Assembly: GCA_015501055.1 (NCBI GenBank)
Contig: JADNYV010000372.1
Span: forward strand, 1 to 33,629
Source of the DNA: Mucidula mucida
Lineage: Eukaryota > Basidiomycota > Agaricomycetes > Agaricales > Physalacriaceae
DNA: 33,629 bases
Reading direction: 5' to 3'
The translations under genes and the position numbers were made by a program. Under the pieces are notes generated by a model. That model saw only the letters and a program-made list of their open reading frames with translations, was not told the DNA's origin and ran no database searches. How positions within the stretch are numbered: the stretch's first letter is position 1; the number at the start of each line of letters is the position of its first letter. This document shows, one piece after another, positions 23,205-33,500 of this stretch.

Positions 23205-23744
23205 GAATTCGCCAATTGAAGAATGATTGAGCAAAAAAGCTGACTGAAACGCTTCACGATTAGGTACAAAAGATGACGGGACGAGGACGTACGGACGCTC
23301 GTCAATATTGGTACACTGAACCACATCATACCAACGGCACCCAGTGCGTCGAGGTTTCCCCACCCGGTTCCAAACACTCTCACACCATCAATCATTACCA
23401 AAACGGTTTGAACAACTTCGATAAAAGTGATCCAAGTAACGAAACACTTCAACCACCAGTGATCTTTGGTGAAGGCTTGAAAGTACAGGACTGGCACACG
23501 AGTCAGTGGTTATCGTCGAAGCGGAACAATTTGGGTACGTACAGACCTGAATGCAGAGCACACCAAAGAACCCAATGTTTATGAAGTGACCCAGGAGCTT
23601 CCAAGAGAATGAAGATGCAAGAAAAGTAGAGGAACAACATACCATCGGGACCGCTCTTTAAGGATACCATAGACTCGTTGAATTACAGCTGTCAGAGGAT
23701 AGCAAGACGTACAATTTTCCAAGTGGTATCGCGGGCTGGTCCAT
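23205..23744 (-). pseudogene. DUF6534 gene A, 5' half
   Basis: ATG at 23744. Exons 23744-23713, a 13 nt micro-exon 23655-23643, 23597-23543, 23490-23293 and 23243-23205, the last one cut by the mobile element. The sizes 13 and 55 nt equal those in genes C and D; the 198 nt exon equals two exons (130+71) of C fused, less one codon. It reads LLGHFINIGFFGVLCIQ, FQAFTKDHWWLKCFVTW, a membrane segment EVVQTVLVMIDGVRVFG, then WGNLDALGAVGMMWFSVPI and SFFAQSFFNWRI at the break. This is the N-terminal half of a DUF6534 protein, with no lesion other than the insertion. Transcripts would now run into element copy 2 and probably end there. Confidence 0.85.
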
Positions 23745-24742
23745 GCTGGGAAAGACGCAGCATTGACGATCGTCATCATTATCAAAAGCGTGTTTTATAA
23801 GATGCGACAGTTCCCACCGTCCGGGGATGGACGAAAACGACATCCCTACAGTGTGTCACGGCCCCAGTTGATCCGAGTCCGTGCCCGCCATTGTCGCGTA
23901 TATTCACTTAAGCCCTGCCTCCGGGTAGGTCAATAGTATTGTATCAGCGTGAAATACATAACGTTTATCCCAGGGCGCTCCTGTCGCCGAAGGACAACGT
24001 GTGGCAATGAAGATAAGTACTCTATCTGTTTGATCGGTATACCGTCGTCCGGCACGTTTTGTCTCGTCAGTGAGCTTGGGGCTGTACCCTCAGACTGTAG
24101 AAGGTGCTTGAACCATGAAGGTAGAAGCAGATGAGTGCGTGAAGACAGGACAATGACGCGTTCAGATCGCACTGTCACGGCACATGACACTGGTCACACT
24201 CTGTTACGCTTGCACCTTCTTCCTGTTTCGTTCACACTGATTCGGGGCAAATCCCCCTTGCAAGCCTGGACAGTCAACGAAACAGTGCGATAGGCTACTT
24301 CTCCGTCTGGCGCCTTGAGAGGGAAGAGCTGCGGACAGCCGGACGGACGCGACTTGTCAAGGCCCTCTCCTGCCAGAGTTTCAGGACATCCTTCGACAAA
24401 TCCAACAGGAAGAGGATCTACGGCCTTCAACCTAACAAATGTAGGTGGCTGAAACCACGCTTATGTCTCGTACTCGTGTTTTAACAGGAAAACTACGTTC
24501 TCCGACTGAAGCTATGGTTGTCGACGTTTCTTTGAATCTTTCACAATCGGCCGGAATCCCGTGAAGTCTGGTCCCGTTTTCATTCTTTGGATCTCCATCT
24601 CCATCTCAGAACTCTTGACCACCTAGAGCTGTCATTCTCTCGACATTGCGGTATCGTCAAGTTACGAGTATCAACACGGCTGCTACCAACATCTGAGGCT
24701 TCTGAGCGAAACCTACTGGAATAAAAGAACCTCAGCACAAAC

Positions 24743-25225
24743 TGATACGGTCCCGCACGACAACGTCTCATAGGCCATCAAGAGAACGAGGATGCAATCA
24801 TTGTTACTTACGGAAAGGATATCATTGACCTCACTGATCAACCCTCACGATCAGGCTCGCTCCTCATTGAATGGACCGCGTGACTGCGCGTTAACGCGAC
24901 GGCGAACGCCCTGATATACTCGTTGTCGCTCATTTTCTCCTTGAACAACGGATTCGGGTCAGGCTTAGCCCACAACGCTCCTCGCAATTGAGGTTGTTTT
25001 TCTTGTGATCGTTGCGCTATAGATGCAACAATCATCGGGATTAGACGTTCTCAGCAATGTCTGTTGCCTCATGGAACTATCGTGGAGTCGCGGGCAATAC
25101 AACTCTCAATGCGGTTGCTGCCATCAGATCTTACGTTCTGGTCCGAGTCGATATATAGTTCGAAGAATGATTGCGACGACGCTTTGGCACCCTCTGCACT
25201 CCCCACGCCCTTCGGTCTCTCTCAA
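24743..25225 (+). repeat. Upstream part of tandem duplication, unit 1
   Basis: Similar to 26907-27355; both share GATACGGTCCCGCACG at the left, a CGATCAGGC(T/G)CGCTCCTCATTGAATG-type block and a TATATA box before the ATG. The similarity then continues through the genes, so the whole unit of about 2.1 kb was duplicated. Confidence 0.75.
25152..25158 (+). promoter_or_regulatory. TATA box of DUF6534 gene C
   Basis: TATATAG, 74 bp before the ATG, within a GTCGATATATA context conserved in gene D. Confidence 0.55.
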
Positions 25226-26736
25226 ATGTCTTCTGTTACCTCCATTCCCCACAACATCGCAGAGCTGTGAGTCTGAAAATTTCGATTACACGGATTTAGC
25301 TCACGGAAATAGTACTGGTCCGTTGGTGAATGCTCTTGCAGTCTCTCCTCCGAGTACATTCACCAACGACGCGTCAGCTCCTTGGGCACTTTTTCAACTG
25401 GGCGCTATTCGGAATCCTGTGTGTGCAGGCATGTGAGTACTATTCATTGACGAGTGATGACAGCAAATTGACAGCACGGTAACAGATATCTATTACCTTG
25501 CCTTCCCAAATGATCGTTTATGGCCAACGAAAGCTCTAACCATATTTGTCTTCATTTTGGAGTTGGCGCAGACTGTCGTCAATACCAGAGACGCCTTCAG
25601 AAATTTTGGTTTCGGGTATCAGCATCGGATTGGCTTTTCGTTAACCTACTGACGCGCGCCCCATAGCTGGGGCAACATGTCGGAGCTCGACTTCATGGGT
25701 ACATACTGGTTCGGGGTACCCGTTATGGCGGCTATCAGTAAGTCGTGTGTCGTAATCTCAACTATTTCTGTCAATTGACACGATCTTAAAAAGTTAGCTT
25801 CGTCGTTCAAGTCTTCTACGCATGGAGACTCTGGATCTTGACAGGTCGGTTCTGGATTCCAGGTGTCATAATACTGGTGAGCGTGTTTCGTCACCGTTTC
25901 GCGAGGTGGATGTCCATACAATTCGCACAGTTCTCACTCACGCAATGCGTTGCTGGGATGTACGCGGGCGATTGCGCAAAGCGAGTCAATCATTTCACGG
26001 TTCTCCAGATTGATCACACATCTCATGTTGTGATATCGGTGCGCCTCAACCTCTTTTCTTAGATTTTGAGTTTACAATGATGCGTACATAGCTCTGGCTA
26101 GCAGGAACTGCCATGTGCGATACCGTCATCGCCGTCTCAATGTCCTGGACACTGTTACGGGCTCGCACAGGAGTGCGTTATACGGATGCCGTCGTTGTCA
26201 AGATTGTACGGCTCAGCGTGGAAACGGGGACCATATGCGCCATATGCGCGATGCTCGACCTCATCTTCTACCTGGGCTTCAAGAACAAAAACTTCTACAC
26301 CTTGCCGAGCATCGCTTTGACCAAGATGTACTCTAACAGTTTTTTTGCGGCAAGTATCGCTCTTGAAGACTTGCTTACTTACGTTTGACTGCCCGTTCAT
26401 AGGTGCTCAACTCCAGAGTGAAGATCTCGGTGGCTCGAATGGGCGGCATGGGCTCAACAGAAGAGACTGACTCAGGGTGCACTTGTGGCGCCTCTGTGAC
26501 GCCTGAATCTCTCGGAATACGGTGGAGACGCTCGCGATCTACAGCCGCAGCCCCCACGACGCACGACGTGGAGTTGACACAAGCGTCACGCGAAACCGGC
26601 GGAATCGAATCACCCGTGGATCCAAGTATGTGATGCGACTAACGGTTCATTGTCTATAAGTCTACTTTCTGACGCTTAATGCTTAGAACCAGGAGTCATC
26701 CAGATAAATCCACCCGGCTCTCTGGAAGGTTTATGA
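25226..26736 (+). CDS. DUF6534 multi-pass membrane protein C, ten exons, intact
   Basis: Exons 25226-25266, 25313-25325 (13 nt), 25378-25432, 25486-25615, 25667-25737, 25794-25876, 25931-26038, 26092-26349, 26403-26625 and 26687-26736 sum to 1032 nt, 343 residues. The intron at 26350 uses a GC donor (GCAAGT); the paralogue D has GTAAGT there. The protein starts MSSVTSIPHNIAEL then TGPL and LLGHFFNWALFGILCVQ. About seven hydrophobic segments follow, including ALTIFVFILELAQT, FGVPVMAAISFVVQVFY, WIPGVIILFSLTQCVAGMY and VETGTICAICAMLDLIFYL. The family signature YTLPSIALTKMYSNSFFA precedes a soluble tail with a CTCG motif. This layout, mostly N-terminal membrane helices and a cytosolic tail, is typical of DUF6534; the function is unknown. 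Choosing the 13 nt exon is what keeps the conserved LTGPL-LLG reading. Confidence 0.85.
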
Positions 26737-26906
26737 CTCCAAGAGCCTCCGAAAACCCTTGTAGTAGTTCAATATCTTCAATAGTACTTTGACACTTCAG
26801 TCGAGGTGGCGAGTGCTAGAGCTTGTGTTACGACTAATAACAGGTGTTTCGACGGTATTTGTTTCGCTTCGTTTTGAACAGCATGCTCCTTGCATGCTGA
26901 TACATA

Positions 26907-27355
26907 TGATACGGTCCCGCACGGCAACGTCTCTGAGGCCATCAAAATAATTGGGTGACAGACATAGTTACTTACTTACTTTAGAAAGGGTCAGTCACTT
27001 GCTCTCGCGATCAGGCGCGCTCCTCATTGAATGCACCGTGTAATTGGGTGCCACCACGACGGTGAATGTCCCAATATACTCGTTATATTTCATTTTATCA
27101 TTGTAGCACTGATCTGGACAAGCTTAGCCCGCAACGCTCCCTCAAAATGGCTTCTCCGTCCCGTTGTGAACGCGAAGATCATTGGCTTGAGACGCTCTCA
27201 ACACCGTCTGCCGCCCTGTGGAGTAGCGGGCAAGGCAGTACCACTCTCAATGCGGATGCCGCCATCAGATCTCACGTTCTGGTCGATATATAACTCTTGC
27301 AACGACGCCTCGACCTTCTCTGCATTCGGCCCCCAGGCCCTTCCATCTCTCTCGC
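26907..27355 (+). repeat. Upstream part of tandem duplication, unit 2
   Basis: Copy of 24743-25225, with many substitutions and small indels, so the duplication is not recent. Confidence 0.7.
27287..27293 (+). promoter_or_regulatory. TATA box of DUF6534 gene D
   Basis: TATATAA, 69 bp before the ATG, equivalent to the box of gene C. Confidence 0.55.
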
Positions 27356-28761
27356 ATGTCTTCTGGTACCTCCTTTCCCACCAACGTCACAGAGCTGTAA
27401 GTCTGAAAATCTCGATTACACGGGTTTGGCTCACCGAAATAGTACTGGTCCCTTGGTAAATCCCTTGCAGACTCCTCCGAGTACACTCGCCAACAGGATG
27501 ACAGCTCCTTGGGCACTTGTTCAACTGGGGACTATTCGGAATCCTGTGTGTGCAAGCATGTAAGTACATTCATTGACGACTAATGCCAGCCAACTGACAG
27601 CACGATAACAGATATTTATTATCTTGCCTTCCAAATGATCGTTTATGGCAACGAAAGCACTAACCATATTTGTATTCATTTTGGAGCTAGCGCAGACGTT
27701 GTCAATACCCGAGACGCATTCAGACACTTTGGATTCGGGTGTGTGCACCGGAACTTTTTCTTTCGTTGGGCCACTGAAGCGGGCATCCCAGCTGGGGCGA
27801 CTCGTTGGAACTCGACCTCATAGGTACGTATTGGTTGGGGTACCCGTTATGACGGCTACCAGTGAGTCGTGTGCCGTAACCTTCAACTATTCATATGAAC
27901 TGACGCGATTGTGGCTAGTTAGCTTTGTTGTCCAAGTTTTCTACGCGTGGAGGATATGGATCCTGACAGGTCGTTTTTGGATCCCAGGTGCCATACTACT
28001 GGTGAGCGATGTTTCCTCTTATGCGTGGTCTCGCGAGGTGTCTGTTCATACAATTCGAAAAGTTCTCGCTCACGCAATGCGTCGCTGGGATGTACGCGGG
28101 AGATTGCGCAAACCGAGTGCAGTATTTCTCGGTTCTCCAGAGTGATCATACAACCCACGTTGTAATATCGGTGCGCTCAATATCTGCGTCTTTTCTTAGA
28201 TTTTGAGTTACTGATGATAGGGACATAGCTCTGGTTAGCAGGAACTGCTCTGTGCGATACCGTCATCGCCGTGGCCATGTCATGGACACTTTTACGCGCC
28301 CGTACAGGAGTACGTTCTACAGATGTTATCGTCGTTAAGATTGTGCGGCTCAGTATTGAAACGGGCACTATATGCGCTATCTGCGCGCTGCTGGATCTGA
28401 GCTTCTACTTGGGCTTCAAGAACAACAACTACTACACCTTGCCGAGCATCGCTTTAACTAAGTTGTACTCTAACAGTTTCTTCGCGGTAAGTACCGCGCC
28501 CGAGGAGCTGCATACTTGAGTTTGACTGTCCGTTCGTAGGTGCTCAACTCAAGAGCGAAAATTTCTGCGACTCAGAAGGGCGGTATCGTGGGCGCAGCAG
28601 AGACTGGCTCAAGATGTACTTGTGGCGCGTCTGCCGCCTTTGAATCTCTCGAAATACGTTGGAGACGCTCGAATTTCACCGTCGCAGCTCTCACAGCGCT
28701 TGATGTGGAGCGGACACAAGCGTCAGAGATAAGCCCGCCTGCCTCTTCGGATGGTTTATGA
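27356..28761 (+). pseudogene. DUF6534 gene D, four 1-nt deletions relative to C
   Basis: Tandem paralogue of C. Exons 27356-27396, 27443-27455 (13 nt), 27505-27559, 27612-27738, 27792-27861, 27919-28011, 28063-28170, 28229-28486 and 28540-28761. Exon 4 lacks three single bases relative to C (CCC to CC at about 27630, GGCC to GGC at about 27648, and one at about 27694). Their sum is -3, so the frame returns, but about 25 residues between them are read in other frames and the second membrane helix is lost. A fourth missing base in exon 5 (TTCGGGG to TTGGGG, about 27835) leads to a TGA. All later exons are open and conserved, mostly with silent changes: 108 and 258 nt long as in C, family signature YTLPSIALTKLYSNSFFA, tail ending PPASSDGL. 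It lacks the last intron of C. Conservation after the breaks suggests recent loss or sequence error. Confidence 0.8.
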
Positions 28762-29637
28762 CTTCCCGAGCCTTCGACAAAACTCTATACAATTGATCCT
28801 CTTCAATACTGCTTCTCGTCGCTTTTTGAGGGCATTGAATGTGTCTAAATACCTTAATCAACTACATTTTAATACAGTACCTAATTGGCCAACTGCTCTG
28901 AATGGACGTAGATGCTCAACGCCTCCTCGTTCTTCGATCTGACTGTTGACATGGGGCATCCACTGAGAATTCTTCGCATTGGGAGCACGGTCGTTGCGTG
29001 CTCGGACGCCAAGCGCCCCCATTGTTCCTACCCCGCAGCGGAGACCTATCCAATGAGGGGCCAAGCGGCGTCCAAAGCGGAAACCATTGTAGCCATAGAG
29101 CTACTAATCGTGGTGTGGCATTTCAATTATCGATCGCTTTCGTCAATGTTTTACGCACCATCAGCGCGCTGAGCAATGCTTTCCCACTGGAAGACAGAGC
29201 ACCGGCCGAGATGCTGTAAGATATGTTGAATGTGGCAGGTCACCCGACTTTGTACCAGTGGCAGGAGCACAGTACGGTACTGAACCCACCGGAAGAACTT
29301 GCATCATTCGTTGAAGGATGAGGGTGCGGGTACCATGCAGTGTCCACGAGTCCGTGCGCTTAGAGACTCAGCGTGTAATGCCAGTACTCCTTTGTGACCA
29401 CAGCCTGAATCCTACGACGATGAGATGGCATGCACTTTGTAACTAGAGGAACTTATGCGCATGCATATAAATATTTTCGATACTCGATCAGCAACAGTCT
29501 GTAATGGCCAAAGAGAAGCGGGAAGAAAGGAAATGGTGGCAAATTGACATGTATCTATACGCGGCAAGAACAAACATAGCCATACAAGGGAAGAAAGCAT
29601 AGAGTAATTGTAAAATGAGAATAGAAGTCATATCCTT
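28762..29637. other. Intergenic, no gene recognised
   Basis: At 28912-29219 a plus-strand frame is open (GHPLRILRIGSTVVAC), but it does not match a family I know and has no clear continuation. Confidence 0.3.
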
Positions 29638-29938
29638 CAGAGCCTCAGAACCAGGACTGCAGCCGGTCGAGCCACTACCACTCCGACCGCTCCAGCACCG
29701 ACAAAGCCAATGGCAGGAAGCGGAGCTCCCATCGCAATCCCTTGAATGACAGCTAAAGGTGCGCCCGCCGCAATGACGCCACCGGGGGCGGCAGCTTGGA
29801 GACCCGCAAAAACACCGCCTGCAACCGGTCCCGCGCACTGACACCGAAAATGCCCCCAAGAATACTTGGCGCAAGCAAAGGAGCCGCTATTACACAGGCT
29901 ACTCCAAGTCCAGCGTATGCAACATAGTTAGCGGCCAT
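29638..29938 (-). pseudogene. IFI6/IFI27-like small membrane protein with frame break
   Basis: ATG at 29938 opens a glycine- and alanine-rich hydrophobic reading (YAGLGVACVIAAPLLAPSIL, then GGIFGVSA). At about 29828-29840 the sensible frame shifts by one base and continues as GPVAGGVFAGLQAAAPGG, then GAPLAVIQGIAMGAPLPAIG and a final hydrophobic part, stopping at TGA 29640-29638. Together the two frames give about 100 residues, the normal size of IFI6/IFI27-like (ISG12, PF06140) proteins, which also occur in basidiomycetes. Animal members act at mitochondrial or nuclear membranes; the fungal role is unknown. No intron fits at the break, so it is either a pseudogene or one sequence indel. Confidence 0.65.
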
Positions 29939-30533
29939 GTAAAGTGAGCGCTAGGAGGCGTAAGCACAAGCAGTGCGAGCAAGGAAGAATATGCACCTTG
30001 AATGGCTTGTTATGATTAAACAAATAGAAGGGTATCAAGCTTCACAATAGAATTTCTGCGCAAGAGGGAGGACAAGGCGCCTGTTGACACATTGAGATTG
30101 GTGTAATGCAAGCGGTGCGACGATATACCATGAATGGTTTTCTGTCTAAAAGTCAGAACTCAACATACGGCGTAACAAGTATTATACTGACCTCATACGA
30201 GATGATGGTAAATGGCAGAGAGGTGGCCGTTACGGTTGGAGTTTTCAGTAGTGCTGGCCACGCTGAGACCTTGAGGCCACCCACGGGTGATCTAAACTCA
30301 TGCACAATGCCTGATAAACTTGCTTCTATAATCTAAGCTCAATCAAGAGTACTGCTGGTCAGTAAGTGTTCTTCCAAAAATCCGATTATATGCCAAACTA
30401 TTGCATCTATAAATTTGGTCTCAGCCTTTCCTTTTAGGACATGAAAAAAGGCCAATCATACCTTCAGTCTCCCAATTTGGCGCATGTTTTGCCTTGTCAC
30501 CCCTTTCAGCCCTGTTATCATTAATAAGGCTCC
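29939..30533. other. Intergenic, no gene recognised
   Basis: Short frames only. Base composition becomes AT-rich towards the right. Confidence 0.35.
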
Positions 30534-30596
30534 AACCATATACTATATGTATACGGTTCAGAGCCCTGTATACATATAGAGTATATTATATGGTTT
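30534..30596. repeat. AT-rich palindrome near the end of the hAT remnant
   Basis: AACCATATACTATATGTATAC (start of the left arm) pairs with GTATACATATAG...ATATGGTT on the right, around a short centre GGTTCAGAGCCCT. A second near-palindrome, TACTGTATAATATACAGTA, follows at about 30598-30616. It lies just 3' of the transposase and could be a subterminal structure of that element. Confidence 0.6.
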
Positions 30597-33500
30597 GTAC
30601 TGTATAATATACAGTATATATATAGTTCTATATAGTTTGTTTCAGTTCAAAATTACTATGTGCTTGCCAACCTTGCGACACTTGCGAGGCGGCTCGTTTA
30701 CGTCCAATAACCCGCTCCGAATCCAAACTTTGCTCAACAATGCCTGCCTGATACTTTCCGCTTCAACGAGCTGCAAAGATCCGCGCAGATATGCCGTGAC
30801 TGTGAAAAAACATGTTCGACTGCAACACTACTGCCCGAAATGGCCAAGTAGTCCCGCGCCATATGAGCTATCGTTGGGAACAAGCGTTGATGCTCCTACA
30901 CAAGCGATAAGTCCAGGAATGCTTAAAGGCACTGTGAGTTACCTTCCACCAACAAAGGGACCCATTGTTGCCTGTGCATGGAACACCGCCCTCGATTGCG
31001 AAGTACTTCTTGATCTCTTTGTGAAGCGCCTCATTTAGTGTCTTTGGGGGTGCTGTATTATTGTCTAGAGCAGACTGAATCCCGTAGTCGCCAAGATCAT
31101 TGTTAAAGTCATTGCTAGGAGCGGGAGGGGCGACCGCACTTAGATGGTGTCTCTGCCGGAGCGGCTCAAGGTATACTCAGCCACAAGCTTGAATAAGAGC
31201 TCCACCTTCTCTTGCTCATCTCTGTCACCACTTCGCAGGAAAACCTTGAGCAAAACTTAGGATGAAGCACTGTAGAGCCTTGTGAGTTACGAGTGGTGGA
31301 AAAAGACCAAACCTATTGTAGCAAGCTTGTGGAACTAATTGCTTCGCGCCAGCTCCGAATACTTCAACAGCTTCTTAGACCTCTGCAAGCAGCGCGTCAA
31401 AGATTCTTGGGATGTCATATCAGCCGTAATGTCTGAATGGACCTCCATCAGCTTGTAGTAGGAAGCTACAGAGGAGTGTTGGTGTCTGCTGTGTCGAGAG
31501 ACCTTTGTGTATTGATAGAAAGGCTGCACAATAATTATTACTCAGCTGAAGCTTCAGGGAACAGAGCCGCACCTCAGACGCTGCTTCAGCTTTTCCAGCT
31601 CCTCTCATTTTGCTCTTCTTGATTAGAGCTCGCTATAGGCCCCCTAGTAACCTGCAAGTCCAGAAATAATGCCTCTTTCAGCTTGAGTGCACACTAATCA
31701 TTGAGTAAGTCCAGTTCTATTGTGTTTGGACATCACGAATGACCATAAGGTGCAGGCAACGTAGTAGAGATCGTCGGTGAGGAGATGAGACAATCTTCAA
31801 GCATAGGAATCAAAGCTATTGATATTACTGTCGGTTTTGTACACTGAAAAGTTGCCGGCTGTTGAACGTACCCGCTTCAGTGCACTCTGGTCACTAAGCT
31901 GCTCAAGTATGTCCTCGTCATTAACGGACATGTCTTTGTCGGCGGCCTTCTTCTGTTCCTCATTGGAAAGATCGGCTTCCTCATCAGAAAGATCGGCTTC
32001 CTCATCAGAAAGATCGGCTTCCTCATTGAGAGCGAGCTGATTGTTGTCCTCTTCTGAATCCCAATATGCTGAAGCCTGCTTATCGGTGTTGTAATAGTCC
32101 TCAACATCAGGATTAGGAGCTTTTATCAAGAGCGTGAAGTGTGTCCTGGACGGATAGATTGACGGTGTGGAGAATGCAGCAAATGTGAGCGTTGGTATTG
32201 ACAGGAATATTGTACTTGGTGAGAATGAGCCTCAACGAAGTCTCCACCAAGGGAATGTTAGTGCTTGCATTATCCGTTGTCACAGCAAGGAACTTGACAG
32301 TAGCTCAGTTGATGTAGCAGGAATAGAGCATCAAACATACCTTATCAAGCCCACCAATCTTGCGGCGCTCTCAACGAATGCTTTACCCCCATAGACTCCG
32401 ACATGATTTTTGTCGTCAAGCAACTGGAAGTTGACAATGTAGTTCATGAGGTTCCAGTCATCGTCCACAAAGGATTCAATTATACATGCAAAGGTATAAA
32501 CCATCTGACATGTCGTCCAAGTATTGGTTTGATAAGAGATACGCGACTTGACGTGCTGGCAGGTCTCATGAGTCATAAACATCTGAAAAGAGGGCTGTAA
32601 CATACCACAAATGCCTTAACAATTTTGCCATGCAGCTCAGCAAAGATATGTGTTAGCTGGTTTTGCACAGTTGTGTCGCTCGGCAGTAACTGCTTGATTT
32701 TCAAGTATTTGAAAAGGAGGTGGAGTGCTGGCGCTTTGCCTGTTGTCCATGGGAGTGACTTGTCAAGGATCCAGGCAGAGAAGAGCCGAACAAAACCCCT
32801 TTGAGTAATTACAGCATCTGGATCAAGGTTGGCCTCTTTCAACTATGCTTCCATCATCTTACAGCTCTCTTCCAAGTTCAGCTCCTTGGCGAGACCTGGC
32901 TGCTTGCTCTCAGCTTTTTCTGCTGCATCAGTGCGCTTCTTGCATTTTGGAGGATGTCCCAAGATATTTGTCATTGGTGGCAGCGTCTCCTCATTGTCGA
33001 AAGTGACATCAGGACCGTCAACAGTTTGAGCTACTCTGCGCACACTACATGGCTTTGGTGAGGTGACTTTTGCTAATGATTAGGTTGTAGAACGTACCAT
33101 CACAATGTTTACAGACAAACTTCCACTTCTTCTCGTGATCGACCACAATTGCAACACGAGGTGAAACCAGGCAATGCTTTTGTTGACTGGACCATGTCAT
33201 ATACCATGACAGGGCTTTTCTTTGAACACATTCTGAAGGGCAGTGTCGCTGTCCGACTCTTCTCTGTCATCAATATCACTAGCAACATCGTCGTATGTAA
33301 GTGCCACGCCCTAACTGCTGTCAGATACTAACCTGTACAGATAGTTAGTGTGTACCGACTGCTTGCACTTGACACCTCTTTTTGGCTTTGCTCTCGCCTT
33401 TTGCTTCTTGGCTTTCTGCTCAGCATCCTTTGCCGCTGCTCTTCCTTGCTTTTCCTTTGGCATGCTTTTTCCTTCTATATGATGTCAATGATTGTGTCAG

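Larger units (their letters stand above)
23745..25225. other. Intergenic and upstream region of DUF6534 C
   Basis: No gene recognised between 23745 and 24740. From about 24743 the sequence is duplicated at 26907 onward as part of the C/D tandem duplication, so it includes the promoter of gene C. Confidence 0.4.
26737..27355. other. Spacer between tandem genes, includes unit 2 upstream copy
   Basis: From about 26907 it repeats the upstream region of gene C. No separate gene is seen. Confidence 0.5.

Noticed and set aside
25313..25432. Single longer exon for DUF6534 C (reading through to NPVCAG)
   Set aside because: That frame loses the conserved LLGHFFNWALFGILCVQ helix seen in A and D; the 13 nt micro-exon model restores it in all three.
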